Assembly (NCBI GenBank): GCA_903869185.1
Contig: CAIPYC010000165.1
Coordinates: 1-48,058 of the forward strand
DNA length: 48,058 bases
DNA from: an uncultured cyanobacterium
GTDB taxonomy: Bacteria > Cyanobacteriota > Cyanobacteriia > Cyanobacteriales > Microcystaceae
Reading direction: 5' to 3'
This document shows positions 16,126-25,060 of this stretch, piece after piece. Under the pieces are notes generated by a model, which saw nothing but the letters and a program-made list of their open reading frames with translations, was not told where the DNA came from and did not search any database. Both the position numbers and the translations under genes were made by a program. Positions within the stretch are counted from its first letter, which is position 1. The number at the start of each line of letters is the position of its first letter.

Positions 16126-17418
16126 TTAATAGATTTTAGATTTGATTTTTTGCTGTATAATTTCGTCTACACTTTTCTTAGCTCCTCCATCCTCAGACAA
16201 GTTAGCAGGTTGATTCAGACCTCTACTTTCAGTTTCTGGGTTAGCCTTGATAGGATCAACGGCAATTAAAGCTGGATTTACAGAGCGAGTGTTTGGCTCG
16301 TCTTCGGATTTTTCTTTTTGTTTTAGTTCGGCTAAATCTGCCACTATTTGGTCAATCTTATCTGCCAAGGGCTTGATTAATTGTTTAAATAATTCAGTAT
16401 CTGCCTTGGTATCGTCATTTTTAGGCTCTTTAGCTCTGGTTTCGCTTCCAACTGGGTTTTCACTTGGAGTCTCAATTGGTTGCTCAGTAGTAGCTGGAGC
16501 TGGTAGCTCTGGTTCAACAGGTGGTGTGTTTTCGGCTGGTTTTTCTTCAGTTGGAGCTTCTACCTCAGCTTCTCTTTTGGTACTTTTTGCCCCCTCGTCT
16601 CCAGCCATTTTGGCGTGTAAAGCTCTTGTATAATCTACTAACTCGTCGTGGTTTGGAGCTTCCATATCTAGAGCTGTAGCCACCATTTCCTCACCGTTTG
16701 CAGTTCGGCAGCGGTAGCTCATTTCCTTATTTTCGTTCTCATCTAATTGAGAAACCCTGCAGACTGTGCGAGTATCATCCTTTTTGACCACTACTGGGTC
16801 GTGTTGTTTAAAAGCCATATTGTTTGATTTATTGGTTGAATTTGCTGTTCTAAAGTTTTGTTTGTTGATTATAAATGCCATATCTTGGCTTGGTGGCTCA
16901 TCTAAAAGAGTAACACACAGACACCTCCACTTCTTGTAAGTGGTTCTACCGTTAGCATCTGTTAGGGTAAATTCTGGGTAAGGTCTTGGGTCAAATTCTA
17001 CAGATACATAGCCAATCCGCCCTTCCTTAACTGCTTCGTAGGCATTACCGTCAGAAATTGTTTGTCCGTTCTTATCTTTAATAAAAAGTTGAGCAGATTT
17101 TGGTATACCAATATCAAAAATCAAAGTCTTGATGTGTCCTTGGGTTGGAGATTCGTTTAATTCAATAGAACCATCGGGATTTGCCCTCACATAGCGGATG
17201 TACTGCCTAAGGACTTTAGAACCAGTGTTTAAATTCAGGTGTCTAAAATCAACTACAATAGATTGAACTGGTGTGTCACAACCCTCAGGATCAATAATGG
17301 TATTGTAGGTATCAGGCTTTTCGCTAACTACACCTACAGTCAATACACCCATATTATCTTGAGTAGATCGGGCTAGTATTGGTAAGTCTAAGTAGGTACT
17401 GTAGGTTTGGTTATCCAT
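16126..17418 (-). CDS. prohead protease (S78-like) fused to a scaffold-like C-terminus
   Basis: A 430-residue protein. Residues 1-190 fit the HK97 prohead protease: GVLTVGVVSEK near the start, a likely catalytic His in VVDFRHLN, and a likely nucleophile Ser in GRIGYVSVEFDPRP. Residues 200-430 are acidic and Pro/Glu-rich and end in a predicted coiled coil (FKQLIKPLADKIDQIVADL). This looks like a scaffold. An internal ATGGC at 16818 in an AT-rich context could start a separate scaffold product. The protease assignment rests on short motifs and synteny between portal and capsid genes. Confidence 0.7.
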   Translation of the reverse strand: MDNQTYSTYLDLPILARSTQDNMGVLTVGVVSEKPDTYNTIIDPEGCDTPVQSIVVDFRHLNLNTGSKVLRQYIRYVRANPDGSIELNESPTQGHIKTLIFDIGIPKSAQLFIKDKNGQTISDGNAYEAVKEGRIGYVSVEFDPRPYPEFTLTDANGRTTYKKWRCLCVTLLDEPPSQDMAFIINKQNFRTANSTNKSNNMAFKQHDPVVVKKDDTRTVCRVSQLDENENKEMSYRCRTANGEEMVATALDMEAPNHDELVDYTRALHAKMAGDEGAKSTKREAEVEAPTEEKPAENTPPVEPELPAPATTEQPIETPSENPVGSETRAKEPKNDDTKADTELFKQLIKPLADKIDQIVADLAELKQKEKSEDEPNTRSVNPALIAVDPIKANPETESRGLNQPANLSEDGGAKKSVDEIIQQKIKSKIY

Positions 17419-17684
17419 AGCCTAACCCTACAACTTTTGACCAGTTCGTATTTTTTAACTCTTTAAATTAGCTAACTAAAATTTGTTGAAACCCACTTGC
17501 GACACTCTATAAAGTTCGAACTAAGTAAACGTTGGGTACCGTCGTTGACACACTTCGAACTTTTGACAAAAAGCAGTAATTGCAAGCATAGCTAGGCTAT
17601 GGATAACCCAATTCCACCTATAATCGTTGTAGGTATCTCCAATAATGGCTTAGTCAGCGCCGAAATAATTGAAATTAGGCTAGA
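17409..17684. other. 266-bp control region with 16-bp inverted repeat and TTCGAA palindromes
   Basis: Between the portal and protease genes. A perfect 16-bp inverted repeat (TAGGCTATGGATAACC) occurs at 17593-17608 on the plus strand and 17409-17424 on the minus strand. The latter covers the start codon of the protease gene. Between the arms lie a 10-bp palindrome AGTTCGAACT (17513-17522), a second TTCGAA (17554-17559), two copies of AACTTTTGAC and several TTGAC hexamers. A 29-codon plus-strand frame (17599-17688) starts in the right arm; I do not regard it as proven. Confidence 0.55.
17442..17454 (-). promoter_or_regulatory. late-block motif AAAATACGAACTG, copy 2
   Basis: Second copy of the 13-base motif on the minus strand, 24 bases upstream of the start at 17418, followed by GTCAAAAG. 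It marks the start of the protease-capsid-neck block. Confidence 0.55.
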
Positions 17685-19907
17685 TTAATAGTTGCTAGTC
17701 TCGCTTTCGTAATACAAACAAGTACACCTACACGTAGGGTGAAATAGTGGTGAGTCGCCTCCAAAAGGAAAGTCATCGTTAATAGGTATTCTCCCTACAC
17801 CTTCGTTGCTCATACAGCCAGGGCAAACATCAAACACCGAAGTTTGAGCCTGCTTATACCCAGTTTTATACTCGTTTTTAAACATTATGTACTGGCTTTT
17901 TTCCACTGCATTACCACTTTCAGTTTGGGCAATTCGTTTGGCTCTTCCCACAGTTAAGCCGTCAACATTCTCTCGAATCGCTTTAACAATTTGACTAAGT
18001 CCAGTAGTGATATTGTCTGTAATAATCGTCTCAACTAAGCCTGCTGTAGCTTCATCTAGTCCGCTAAAGCCTGCTGTGCCTTTAAGTAATTCGCTAGTTC
18101 GTTTATCTATATAGTCATAAACTTCGTGTCCAAATACACCAAAGACATCGTCGTCTGCTCTAGTATGTTTTTTTACTTGGCCGTTAAAGATTTCAGCGCC
18201 TAGTTTACCAAATTCAATCAAGTCTTTTTTAAAGGCTGGAAAAGAATAAAACGTCTCAAACTTAGCTACTTTAAAATTACCTTTGCCTAATTCTTCAACA
18301 CTGGTTTTTTCAATGTTGCTTATAGTTTTTTCAATTTGTTTAACCAAAGCCTTTTGGATTTTATCCTCAAATTTAGAGTATAGTTCAGTTTTGACGACCA
18401 AAGTTGAGGGCGTATCTTTAGTTTTAGGTTGATACTTTAAGTTACTACGGCTTTTAGTAGTTTGACTGTCTTTTAAGCCTTTTTTATTCTCCTCAATGGC
18501 TTGTTGTTGATCGCCATTAGTTACCTCACTGTCCTTACTTGGTTTAGTCTCTGCTGTCGCTGGTTCAGGAATACTTTCAGCCTGTTTTTTCCTACTTAAA
18601 CCTAAAGATTCCAAAACATCATCGCCAATTTCAAATTGACCAGGTAAGGTTTTTTCAGCAGTTAAAAACGTATTAAATGTTTCAATATTTTGACCTCTAA
18701 TTTGTATGTCTTCAGCCGAAGGATCATAGCTTTGAATGTAAGGGTAAAGTTCAGGATCATAATCGTCAAAAAACATAGACAAAATCTCAGTTACAGTTTC
18801 GGCTAATTTCTGTTGTAGCCAATCAGTGTTTAGCTCACTTACATTTTCTCTATTTTGCTCAGAAGTTGAATAATTAGCACTTTCGGTAAAACCAAGATTA
18901 GACAAAGCCACCCCATAGCTAGCTTGTAATTCTTTTTGGACAGTTTCAATCAAAGCTATTGTTTGCATTTCTACATTATTTACCCCAATTTTCTCAATTT
19001 TAGTTGGAATCTTACTTACCAAATCTTTACTGCGATTTCTTAGCCCTGTGGTTTGCTCTAGTAGATTAGTAAAGCCAATCCAGTTATCTTGCATTACTTT
19101 AAGCATTTCCACGTCTTTAGCATTTGAGTAATCTGGGCTAATGGCTTTGCTAAAATTCATACCATTAGCATAAACCAATTCCGAAGCTACAAAAGATGAG
19201 TATTTTAAATTAGCAGCTCTAGTAGCTACAATAGCTGGAGAATTGCCAAACCTAAAGTCACCATCAGTGCTAATATACACAGAGTGAATCACATGATCTT
19301 TATCTAAAGTTTTTAGTACACTTTGGCTCCAATCTAAAATTTCGTATTTGCTAATTTCACGTTTAGCATAGTCTGGATAAATTCTCACCCTATATTTGCC
19401 TTCAGCTAAAAATGGTTCACACTTTAATTGGATTTTTTGATATTCTTTACCCCCCATATACACAGGTACATTGGACTTCTCAAACCAAATTAAAGCATTG
19501 CCACCACCACTACCAATCCAAGCTTGCACTAATTCTTTTTGCACTTTATCCCAGCCTAGAGTTTTAAGCGTTTCAGCATACAGTTTAGCTTTGCGATTGC
19601 CACCCATTATTGCCCAATTATTTTTAAATAAAGAAGCATAGATTACTCTAATCATTCCAAAGACTACTGGATCTTGTACCACGTAGTTCAAAGCCATTGG
19701 AGGCACACGATAATCATATATACCTACATTTTCACCACCACCAACGCCAATATAGCCAAAACGACCACCACTATAAGTGGCATTGTTCATACCATAAAAC
19801 CAACCTTCGTAATCCGTAGCAGTAGGAGCACTCGCTGACCTTTGAGTTGTGGCTTCTAGTCGTAATTGCTTTTGTTTTGCCTTTTGCTTGATTCTATATT
19901 TGGACAT
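17685..19907 (-). CDS. portal protein fused to MuF-like minor head protein
   Basis: A 740-residue protein. Residues about 20-430 are portal-like, with the helix and wing pattern of dodecameric DNA-entry portals (YVVQDPVVFGMIRVIYASLF; VYANGMNFSKAISPDY; NTDWLQQKLAETVTEI). Residues about 440-510 are a charged linker. The C-terminus (about 510-740) is a MuF-type minor capsid domain: GRAKRIAQTESGNAV, then FDVCPGCMS and the closing FHPTCRC motif. Portal and MuF are separate genes in many phages. Here they form one chain, placing one MuF domain per portal subunit. The TerL gene is not adjacent but 5.5 kb away. Confidence 0.9.
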   Translation of the reverse strand: MSKYRIKQKAKQKQLRLEATTQRSASAPTATDYEGWFYGMNNATYSGGRFGYIGVGGGENVGIYDYRVPPMALNYVVQDPVVFGMIRVIYASLFKNNWAIMGGNRKAKLYAETLKTLGWDKVQKELVQAWIGSGGGNALIWFEKSNVPVYMGGKEYQKIQLKCEPFLAEGKYRVRIYPDYAKREISKYEILDWSQSVLKTLDKDHVIHSVYISTDGDFRFGNSPAIVATRAANLKYSSFVASELVYANGMNFSKAISPDYSNAKDVEMLKVMQDNWIGFTNLLEQTTGLRNRSKDLVSKIPTKIEKIGVNNVEMQTIALIETVQKELQASYGVALSNLGFTESANYSTSEQNRENVSELNTDWLQQKLAETVTEILSMFFDDYDPELYPYIQSYDPSAEDIQIRGQNIETFNTFLTAEKTLPGQFEIGDDVLESLGLSRKKQAESIPEPATAETKPSKDSEVTNGDQQQAIEENKKGLKDSQTTKSRSNLKYQPKTKDTPSTLVVKTELYSKFEDKIQKALVKQIEKTISNIEKTSVEELGKGNFKVAKFETFYSFPAFKKDLIEFGKLGAEIFNGQVKKHTRADDDVFGVFGHEVYDYIDKRTSELLKGTAGFSGLDEATAGLVETIITDNITTGLSQIVKAIRENVDGLTVGRAKRIAQTESGNAVEKSQYIMFKNEYKTGYKQAQTSVFDVCPGCMSNEGVGRIPINDDFPFGGDSPLFHPTCRCTCLYYESETSNY

Positions 19908-19913
19908 AATTTC

Positions 19914-20123
19914 TTATTTTTTTAAACTTCTAATAATTCTTTCCGATAACTCTTTATTTTGTTTGTTAATGTCTTTTATTTTTGTATTACCTAAAACATT
20001 AGCTACATCCAAAAGTAAGTTTTCCATATTATTGATCCTCTTTTTAAGAGCTCTATTCTCCTTAAAAAGATAGGCGATTACGCCACCACCCAAAGTTGTT
20101 AAAAGTATTATTGGTTCAGTCAT
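19914..20123 (-). CDS. small membrane protein with coiled coil, holin candidate
   Basis: A 69-residue protein with one N-terminal membrane helix (IILLTTLGGGVIAYLF) and a charged coiled coil (ENRALKKRINNMENLLLDV). It is encoded in the cluster after the CHAP lysin, so a holin or lysis-control function is plausible. Its start overlaps the previous gene by eight bases (ATGACTGA). Confidence 0.6.
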   Translation of the reverse strand: MTEPIILLTTLGGGVIAYLFKENRALKKRINNMENLLLDVANVLGNTKIKDINKQNKELSERIIRSLKK

Positions 20124-20310
20124 TTTTATCTTTTTTAATTTCTTCTAAAATTTGGATAAAGTATTTTCTTGATTCAAGAGCATTTTGCCTCAGAAGTTTG
20201 ATTTCTAAAGGTTCTACTTTCAGTGCGTTAAAATGTACCCACACAAACAAAAACATAAAAACTATAAAGTCTATGTCTAATTTCAAGTTTGGAGTTACAG
20301 GTATAATCAT
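20116..20310 (-). CDS. small protein with membrane segment, 64 aa
   Basis: One hydrophobic helix near the N-terminus (DFIVFMFLFVWVHFNAL), then a charged helix (LLRQNALESRKYFIQILEEIKK). It is joined to both neighbours by stop-start overlaps: ATGA upstream and ATGACTGA downstream. It is probably part of the lysis cassette. Function not established. Confidence 0.55.
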   Translation of the reverse strand: MIIPVTPNLKLDIDFIVFMFLFVWVHFNALKVEPLEIKLLRQNALESRKYFIQILEEIKKDKND

Positions 20311-20552
20311 AGGCTTTGAATTTCTTTAGCGATTTCTCTGTAAAGTCCGAGAAGATAAAATACTGGAATATACCAATATAGATTGTACAGAATTGTAAGC
20401 GCAAAATCATTTTGTCTATTATGCCAACAAGTAAAAAATAGCATTGCAATCAAGCCATGCAACTGCAAAGCCCTTACAGCCTGTTGGCGCATGGCTCTAA
20501 GGATTATACTAACCCTTTCTTTTGACTGAAATAAATATAGAATTACTTGCAT
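20307..20552 (-). CDS. small membrane protein of the lysis cassette, 81 aa
   Basis: It follows the endolysin stop by one base. Two hydrophobic stretches (LHGLIAMLFFTCW and TILYNLYWYIPVFYLLGLY) suggest two membrane helices, with basic residues at the N-terminus. The number of helices and the location fit a class II-type holin. The TGA stop overlaps the next ATG. No homologous family is recognised with certainty. Confidence 0.55.
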   Translation of the reverse strand: MQVILYLFQSKERVSIILRAMRQQAVRALQLHGLIAMLFFTCWHNRQNDFALTILYNLYWYIPVFYLLGLYREIAKEIQSL

Positions 20553-20553
20553 G

Positions 20554-21945
20554 TTATAATTGTGTATTACCAGGTAATTTTGCCTCGACTTTAGTTATAT
20601 TATTGTTAATTTTCTCATCAATTTTAGCTGTTACATTTGGATCAAGTTCAGGAGTAACCTTTGCTTGTTCTTTTTTAAGAATTGGGATCAAAACAGCTGT
20701 AGCTAAATAGCCTACCTCAGGTGATTTTATAACTAAATAATTGACTAATTCAATTCCAATAAAAGTTAGAGCATAAGTTAAATAAGCTATTAAATGTTTT
20801 TCTCTGATTGTTTTTGAAACTCCAATAAAGAATTTATTGAAACTAAACTTTTCACTTGGACTTGTTGGCTGAGTAGTTAACTGGGATTGAAGTTCTTTGA
20901 TTTGATTTTTTAAATCCTCATTCTCTTTTTTAGTTGCCTCATCAGTCTGATAGACAGTTTTTTCCGTGACGTTTGGGTTTTTTTGTAATAGTTCTACCTG
21001 ATCTTGAAGGGTTTTAATTTTATCATTTAAATTGCTAATTTCCTGCTGTAAGTTTAATTTGTCAGTGTTAAGACCGTCTACCTGCACTTGCAAACTTTGA
21101 TTAGCATTTTTAAAGCTTTCTAAGCTAGACTGTAGATTAGTAATTTGATTTTTAAAACCATCAATCGAATTATTTTGGTTCAAAATAATAGCCTCAGCTA
21201 CACCTTTTTTATTGGCTAAATCGTTTATTTCAGCGTTACTTTGATTAAAATAACCTAAATAACTATCCATAAGCATACGCACAGCAGTAGCAGGATCTTG
21301 ACCGCCATCTTCTATGTTTGCGTGAATTTTACTTCTTTCTACACCCCAGCCAAGACCATCTCCACCAATAGGCTGAGCATCTGGAATCACATTGTACTTT
21401 GTATCCATAAATACGTCAGAAATACCTTGTTTAACGTATTCAAAAGTTTGTTGAGACATATTGTTGTTATTAATTATTGGTTGATTGCTATTTGAATTGG
21501 TTTGCTTTACCCTTAGCCAGCCTAGCACTCCATTGTAATTGTGATTGACTAGTCTTACAGACAAAGGTTGACCCCACTTTTGATCGATAGAAACAAAACT
21601 AGAACCATTGGCAGAATCCACAACTGCAATGTGTCCATCGTAGCCAGTTAATCCTGGGTATTCACCCCAGATTATGATGTCTCCTTGTACTGGAAATTGA
21701 TTTAGGTCATTTGGATTGTTAGTTATTAGCTCATAATCATCAGCGTACACCATTGAGTTAGGGTAATTTTCAAATACATTAATAGCCCCACCATCAGCTA
21801 CTGGCACAGATCCAGTTGCGTACCATCTTTTGCCTTGCACAAGTTCAATGTAGGCTTTGGCTACATCTACACACTGGTCGCCTGCCACCTTGTCCCAGTT
21901 TAGGAAAGTTCCAATGTAAGTAGTTTTAAATTGTTCGTGGTTCAT
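20554..21945 (-). CDS. CHAP-domain endolysin with coiled coil and C-terminal membrane segments
   Basis: A 463-residue lysin. The CHAP peptidoglycan hydrolase domain (about 1-145) has the nucleophile Cys in VAGDQCVDVAKA and the catalytic His in YDGHIAVVD. A middle segment (about 160-230; YVKQGISDVFMDTKY) precedes a long coiled coil (about 235-355). Near the C-terminus are two hydrophobic helices (LTYALTFIGIELVNYLVI; VGYLATAVLIPIL) and a charged tail. The start MNHEQF at 21945 is preferred because the longer frame begins inside the preceding gene. Fusion of a lytic domain with a membrane-anchored or holin-like tail is unusual. Confidence 0.85.
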   Translation of the reverse strand: MNHEQFKTTYIGTFLNWDKVAGDQCVDVAKAYIELVQGKRWYATGSVPVADGGAINVFENYPNSMVYADDYELITNNPNDLNQFPVQGDIIIWGEYPGLTGYDGHIAVVDSANGSSFVSIDQKWGQPLSVRLVNHNYNGVLGWLRVKQTNSNSNQPIINNNNMSQQTFEYVKQGISDVFMDTKYNVIPDAQPIGGDGLGWGVERSKIHANIEDGGQDPATAVRMLMDSYLGYFNQSNAEINDLANKKGVAEAIILNQNNSIDGFKNQITNLQSSLESFKNANQSLQVQVDGLNTDKLNLQQEISNLNDKIKTLQDQVELLQKNPNVTEKTVYQTDEATKKENEDLKNQIKELQSQLTTQPTSPSEKFSFNKFFIGVSKTIREKHLIAYLTYALTFIGIELVNYLVIKSPEVGYLATAVLIPILKKEQAKVTPELDPNVTAKIDEKINNNITKVEAKLPGNTQL

Positions 21946-21959
21946 AAAAAAATAAAAAA

Positions 21960-22568
21960 TTAATAAAGTGCTACCCAAGGTACACCAGTTACAGGTGTAA
22001 TAGTGTTAATTGCAATACTTGAAGGCATTGTATTTTGCGCCGTAATCTGACCTGTGGTAAAAGCAGAGTTGCTAAATAGTACATTAGACTGAGTACCATT
22101 AGGTGTTCCAATTGCGGTCATGTCTATCTGTGGGGCTGTTGTTTGGGCTGAATTATTGTAAATTATACCCACAAAATACAACCCTTTAGCTGCACTATAA
22201 GTTGCTGTAAAAGGCACTTGCACAAAGGTATTAGCGGTATTTTTCCAAATGGTTTCATCGTTAGCAGTAATAGCTACTCTAGTTTGAGTTCCTGCCGAAT
22301 AACTAAACAAAGCTAATCTATTCTCATTATTGCCAGTAAATACTCCAGCAACTTTACTATAAAAAGCAATCCCTGTAATTAAGCTAGGTTGAGCTAGCCA
22401 AACAGCTACAAATCTAATAGCATTATTAGTTAGATTAACCCCACTGGAAGCCAAAACCTTATCTACACTAAAAGCTTTAATGGGAGAACCTAAAGCTGAA
22501 TAAATATCAACCAAGTAAGATTGGGAGGGTAAGACTGGAGGTATAAAAGATTGTAAACTTGGAGGCAT
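21960..22568 (-). CDS. tail fibre / receptor-binding protein, 202 aa
   Basis: A Ser/Thr/Ala/Asn-rich beta protein with a jelly-roll-like pattern (ITGIAFYSKVAGVFTGNNENRLALFSY; KGLYFVGIIYNNSA) often seen in phage fibre heads and carbohydrate-binding modules. It is the last of five structural genes between the terminase and the lysin. It is the most likely receptor-binding tip among them, but no specific family is identified. Confidence 0.6.
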   Translation of the reverse strand: MPPSLQSFIPPVLPSQSYLVDIYSALGSPIKAFSVDKVLASSGVNLTNNAIRFVAVWLAQPSLITGIAFYSKVAGVFTGNNENRLALFSYSAGTQTRVAITANDETIWKNTANTFVQVPFTATYSAAKGLYFVGIIYNNSAQTTAPQIDMTAIGTPNGTQSNVLFSNSAFTTGQITAQNTMPSSIAINTITPVTGVPWVALY

Positions 22569-22569
22569 A

Positions 22570-22872
22570 TTAAATCGAAGAAATTGGTATTGTAAGGCTT
22601 ACTACAGAGGCTAAAAGGTTAATTTGATTTAAATCTGGCGCACTGAAAACAACTTTTTCACCTGGTATAATTTTTAAGCTTGAGCTTGTTGCTGTTGATC
22701 CATCCGTTTCAAAATAAATGTTAGCTGTAGTGTCTGTGTTTTGAATTACAAAAGTATAGCTTGGCTTAGCCCCTCTAGTTGCTATAAAAGTACGCATTTT
22801 ATCTCCTGTGCTTGAATCTTGCCTAAGGATTTTTTGTAAAGGTTGGGCTGTGCTAGTGATCGTTATAGTCAT
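22570..22872 (-). CDS. small beta-rich virion protein, 100 aa
   Basis: Short Thr/Ser-rich protein of alternating strands (PSYTFVIQNTDTTANIYFET), encoded between two fibre-type genes with gaps of 1-2 bp. It looks like a small structural or cement protein of the fibre complex. Function unknown. Confidence 0.55.
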   Translation of the reverse strand: MTITITSTAQPLQKILRQDSSTGDKMRTFIATRGAKPSYTFVIQNTDTTANIYFETDGSTATSSSLKIIPGEKVVFSAPDLNQINLLASVVSLTIPISSI

Positions 22873-22874
22873 AG

Positions 22875-23444
22875 TTAATTAGTTATGGCTTTAGCGCTTA
22901 AAACAGTGTGGGGGTTCAAAAAACAGTAGCCTTCAATCGCTGTAGTTGCTGATTCAGAATAAATTGTAACCCTGAGCCTCATATGATCGCTTTTACCTAC
23001 TGGAATTGGTAAAACAAAAGAATTAGAATTATTGGCTTTAGAAAGGAAAGAGTAAGAAGCTCCCGAATCTACTAAAACAGCACCAGCATTGTTAGTCGGC
23101 ATTACGTCAACAGACAAATCGGGATCTAGTGTCCACTTAAGGGTATCTTTTGTGTCGGCTGTAACATCCATTGATGCCCATTCACCTTTTAGTTCTGTCC
23201 CCCATTCGACTTGAACTTTGATTAAATCTGTTAACGCTGAAAAATTGTAAAAATAGCCTGTTACAGAACCATTAACAATAGGTGGCACGGATCCTGAAAC
23301 ATCATTCGCCCAATAGGTTTTGTATGGATTTACATTGCCTGTATTGATTATACCTGCGTTAATATAATACCCATCAGCCCTGTTGGTAGCTGTAACATTG
23401 GTAGTGAATCTATTTGCTTCGTATTTTTTTATTAATCGTGACAT
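22875..23444 (-). CDS. fibre-region structural protein, 189 aa
   Basis: Beta-rich protein with the features of a virion beta-sandwich (LIKVQVEWGTELKGEWASMD; DHMRLRVTIYSES). It has no signal peptide or catalytic motif. Its location in the fibre block suggests an adhesin or baseplate accessory. Not recognised further. Confidence 0.55.
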   Translation of the reverse strand: MSRLIKKYEANRFTTNVTATNRADGYYINAGIINTGNVNPYKTYWANDVSGSVPPIVNGSVTGYFYNFSALTDLIKVQVEWGTELKGEWASMDVTADTKDTLKWTLDPDLSVDVMPTNNAGAVLVDSGASYSFLSKANNSNSFVLPIPVGKSDHMRLRVTIYSESATTAIEGYCFLNPHTVLSAKAITN

Positions 23445-23446
23445 AG

Positions 23447-24583
23447 TTAAAAAGTATTAGCTAAAAATACAGAGTCAATGTACATTCCTGATTGTACAGA
23501 GGAAGTTGGGCGGTTAATGCATCTTAGCAACAAATTACATCCATTTTGGTACTGTGGAAGTTGATTTGTTGGATTGTTGTAAAAATCTGTAGCTGGAGTT
23601 GAAGAAACAAATTGAGCTGCTTGAGTAGATCCTAAAATCGCTTTTAAATCCCATTTGAAGCCATTGCAATAAAGCGCTTCATAGATTCCTGTTGGTTGGT
23701 CTATTACCAACGCACAAAGAGCTGTTGAGTATTTTGGAGGTTCGTTAAATGGCAAATCATAATAGGCAACTGAGTTAGAAGCAACTGTTGAGCCATCTGA
23801 CGCTGTGTATCCAGGTGTGATAAAATCTGTATAAGTTACTGTATCTAAACCTTTAGAATCGTACATCCACTTTTTGTCGTAAGTGGAATTATTAGTTGAA
23901 ACTCTGTAGTGAGCCTTAAACCAAGTCCTACGCCCATTAGTAGAAGACTGGGGTTGGCTAACTTGAGAAACATATTGTGTATCCATACCGAACTCAAAAC
24001 CATATCCCCCATATAAATAGCCAGACCTCCAAATCATTTCCATCCCAATAATTTGTTTTTTGGCGTTTGCTCCGATCAATTTTGTCCCTTGGCTTTTTCT
24101 TGCCCAAGCGGTGATTCCATCCCTTTTAGGCGTTTCAATCGCTAGTGAATAGCCCCTAGCAGATACAGTACTTAGACTTAATCCTGGGATTGATTGATTT
24201 TGTGAGTACTGATCGTGTGAGTGCCAACCTTTCAAGTCTCCATCTTCAAAAGTATCAAAAAAATCTGCTATAAGGTTTGGATAGTCTTTTATTAATTCAG
24301 GAAAAAGATCAGCAATATTTTGAGTTGCTTTTGACTTTGATGGTAAATCGTAAAAAATCATTAATTTATCAGTATTATTCATTAAGCTTGTGTTAAAAGT
24401 CAAAGTTAGCACATTTCCGCTTACAGTGCCTCCAAGGTTAGAGTTAGCAAAATTGTAAATAATAGCTCCAGTTGTAACATTGGTAATTAGTAATAATTTA
24501 CTTAATTCAATAGTGCTAAAAGAATTAAAAGTTACTTGTTTAGTAGCTTTGTTAAAGGTGTAATTTTCTATTAAAGTTTTCAT
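23447..24583 (-). CDS. fibre-region protein, 378 aa, possible carbohydrate-binding head
   Basis: The first 90 residues form a small beta domain (YTFNKATKQVTFNSFSTIEL). The remaining 290 residues start with a DGDLKGWHSHDQY segment, resembling the beginning of many sugar-binding beta-sandwich domains, and contain many Trp, Tyr and Gly (WRSGYLYGGYGFEFGMD). It may bind a surface glycan. Enzyme function cannot be shown from the sequence. Confidence 0.55.
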   Translation of the reverse strand: MKTLIENYTFNKATKQVTFNSFSTIELSKLLLITNVTTGAIIYNFANSNLGGTVSGNVLTLTFNTSLMNNTDKLMIFYDLPSKSKATQNIADLFPELIKDYPNLIADFFDTFEDGDLKGWHSHDQYSQNQSIPGLSLSTVSARGYSLAIETPKRDGITAWARKSQGTKLIGANAKKQIIGMEMIWRSGYLYGGYGFEFGMDTQYVSQVSQPQSSTNGRRTWFKAHYRVSTNNSTYDKKWMYDSKGLDTVTYTDFITPGYTASDGSTVASNSVAYYDLPFNEPPKYSTALCALVIDQPTGIYEALYCNGFKWDLKAILGSTQAAQFVSSTPATDFYNNPTNQLPQYQNGCNLLLRCINRPTSSVQSGMYIDSVFLANTF

Positions 24584-24587
24584 AAAA

Positions 24588-25052
24588 TTAAGTTAAAGCA
24601 ATTATTAAAGCTAACGTGTCCAATTGGGACATACCACTTAAGCTCACATAAGCTGTGCCATTCCACCTATAAATCGTGTTAGTAGATTTATCTACGTACA
24701 TTGTAGCATCGCCTCCAGTAGCAGGGAAAGAAGCTAAATCTGCATAGAAAAGTACACTAGTGTAAACTTGTCCACCACTTGTCGCCCCAACTAAATCAGA
24801 TAAATTCACATTACCAGAAACAGGTACACCAATGGCAAAATATCTACCGCTTACATCTACAATATAATTACCAGCTGAAAGACTAACTGTTCCAGTACCA
24901 CTTGAAAGTGGGCTAGTTACTCTAGTTCCTGGCTTAATTGTGGTACCTTCAACCACAACCCCTAAATTTGACTCCAAAGTAAACCCTACTATAGCGCTAC
25001 CTAAGCTAGTGCCTAGCAAGTCTTGAAAGTTAAGATTGATAGTTGCTGCCAT
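24588..25052 (-). CDS. fibre/baseplate-region protein, 154 aa, first gene of the fibre block
   Basis: Beta-rich N-terminus (NLNFQDLLGTSLGSAIVG), then a segment with a TIYRWNGTAYVSLSG motif of the type found in phage tail-fibre linkers that carry a small sugar- or fibre-associated repeat. A promoter-like sequence ends about 9 bases before the ATG, so the mRNA may be almost leaderless. Probably a fibre adaptor. Confidence 0.6.
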   Translation of the reverse strand: MAATINLNFQDLLGTSLGSAIVGFTLESNLGVVVEGTTIKPGTRVTSPLSSGTGTVSLSAGNYIVDVSGRYFAIGVPVSGNVNLSDLVGATSGGQVYTSVLFYADLASFPATGGDATMYVDKSTNTIYRWNGTAYVSLSGMSQLDTLALIIALT

Positions 25053-25060
25053 TAAGGTTG

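Noticed and set aside
17599-17688. 29-codon plus-strand frame starting MDNPIPPIIVVG
   Set aside because: Its start arises from the inverted copy of the protease gene start, it is isolated on the opposite strand, and nothing else supports translation.
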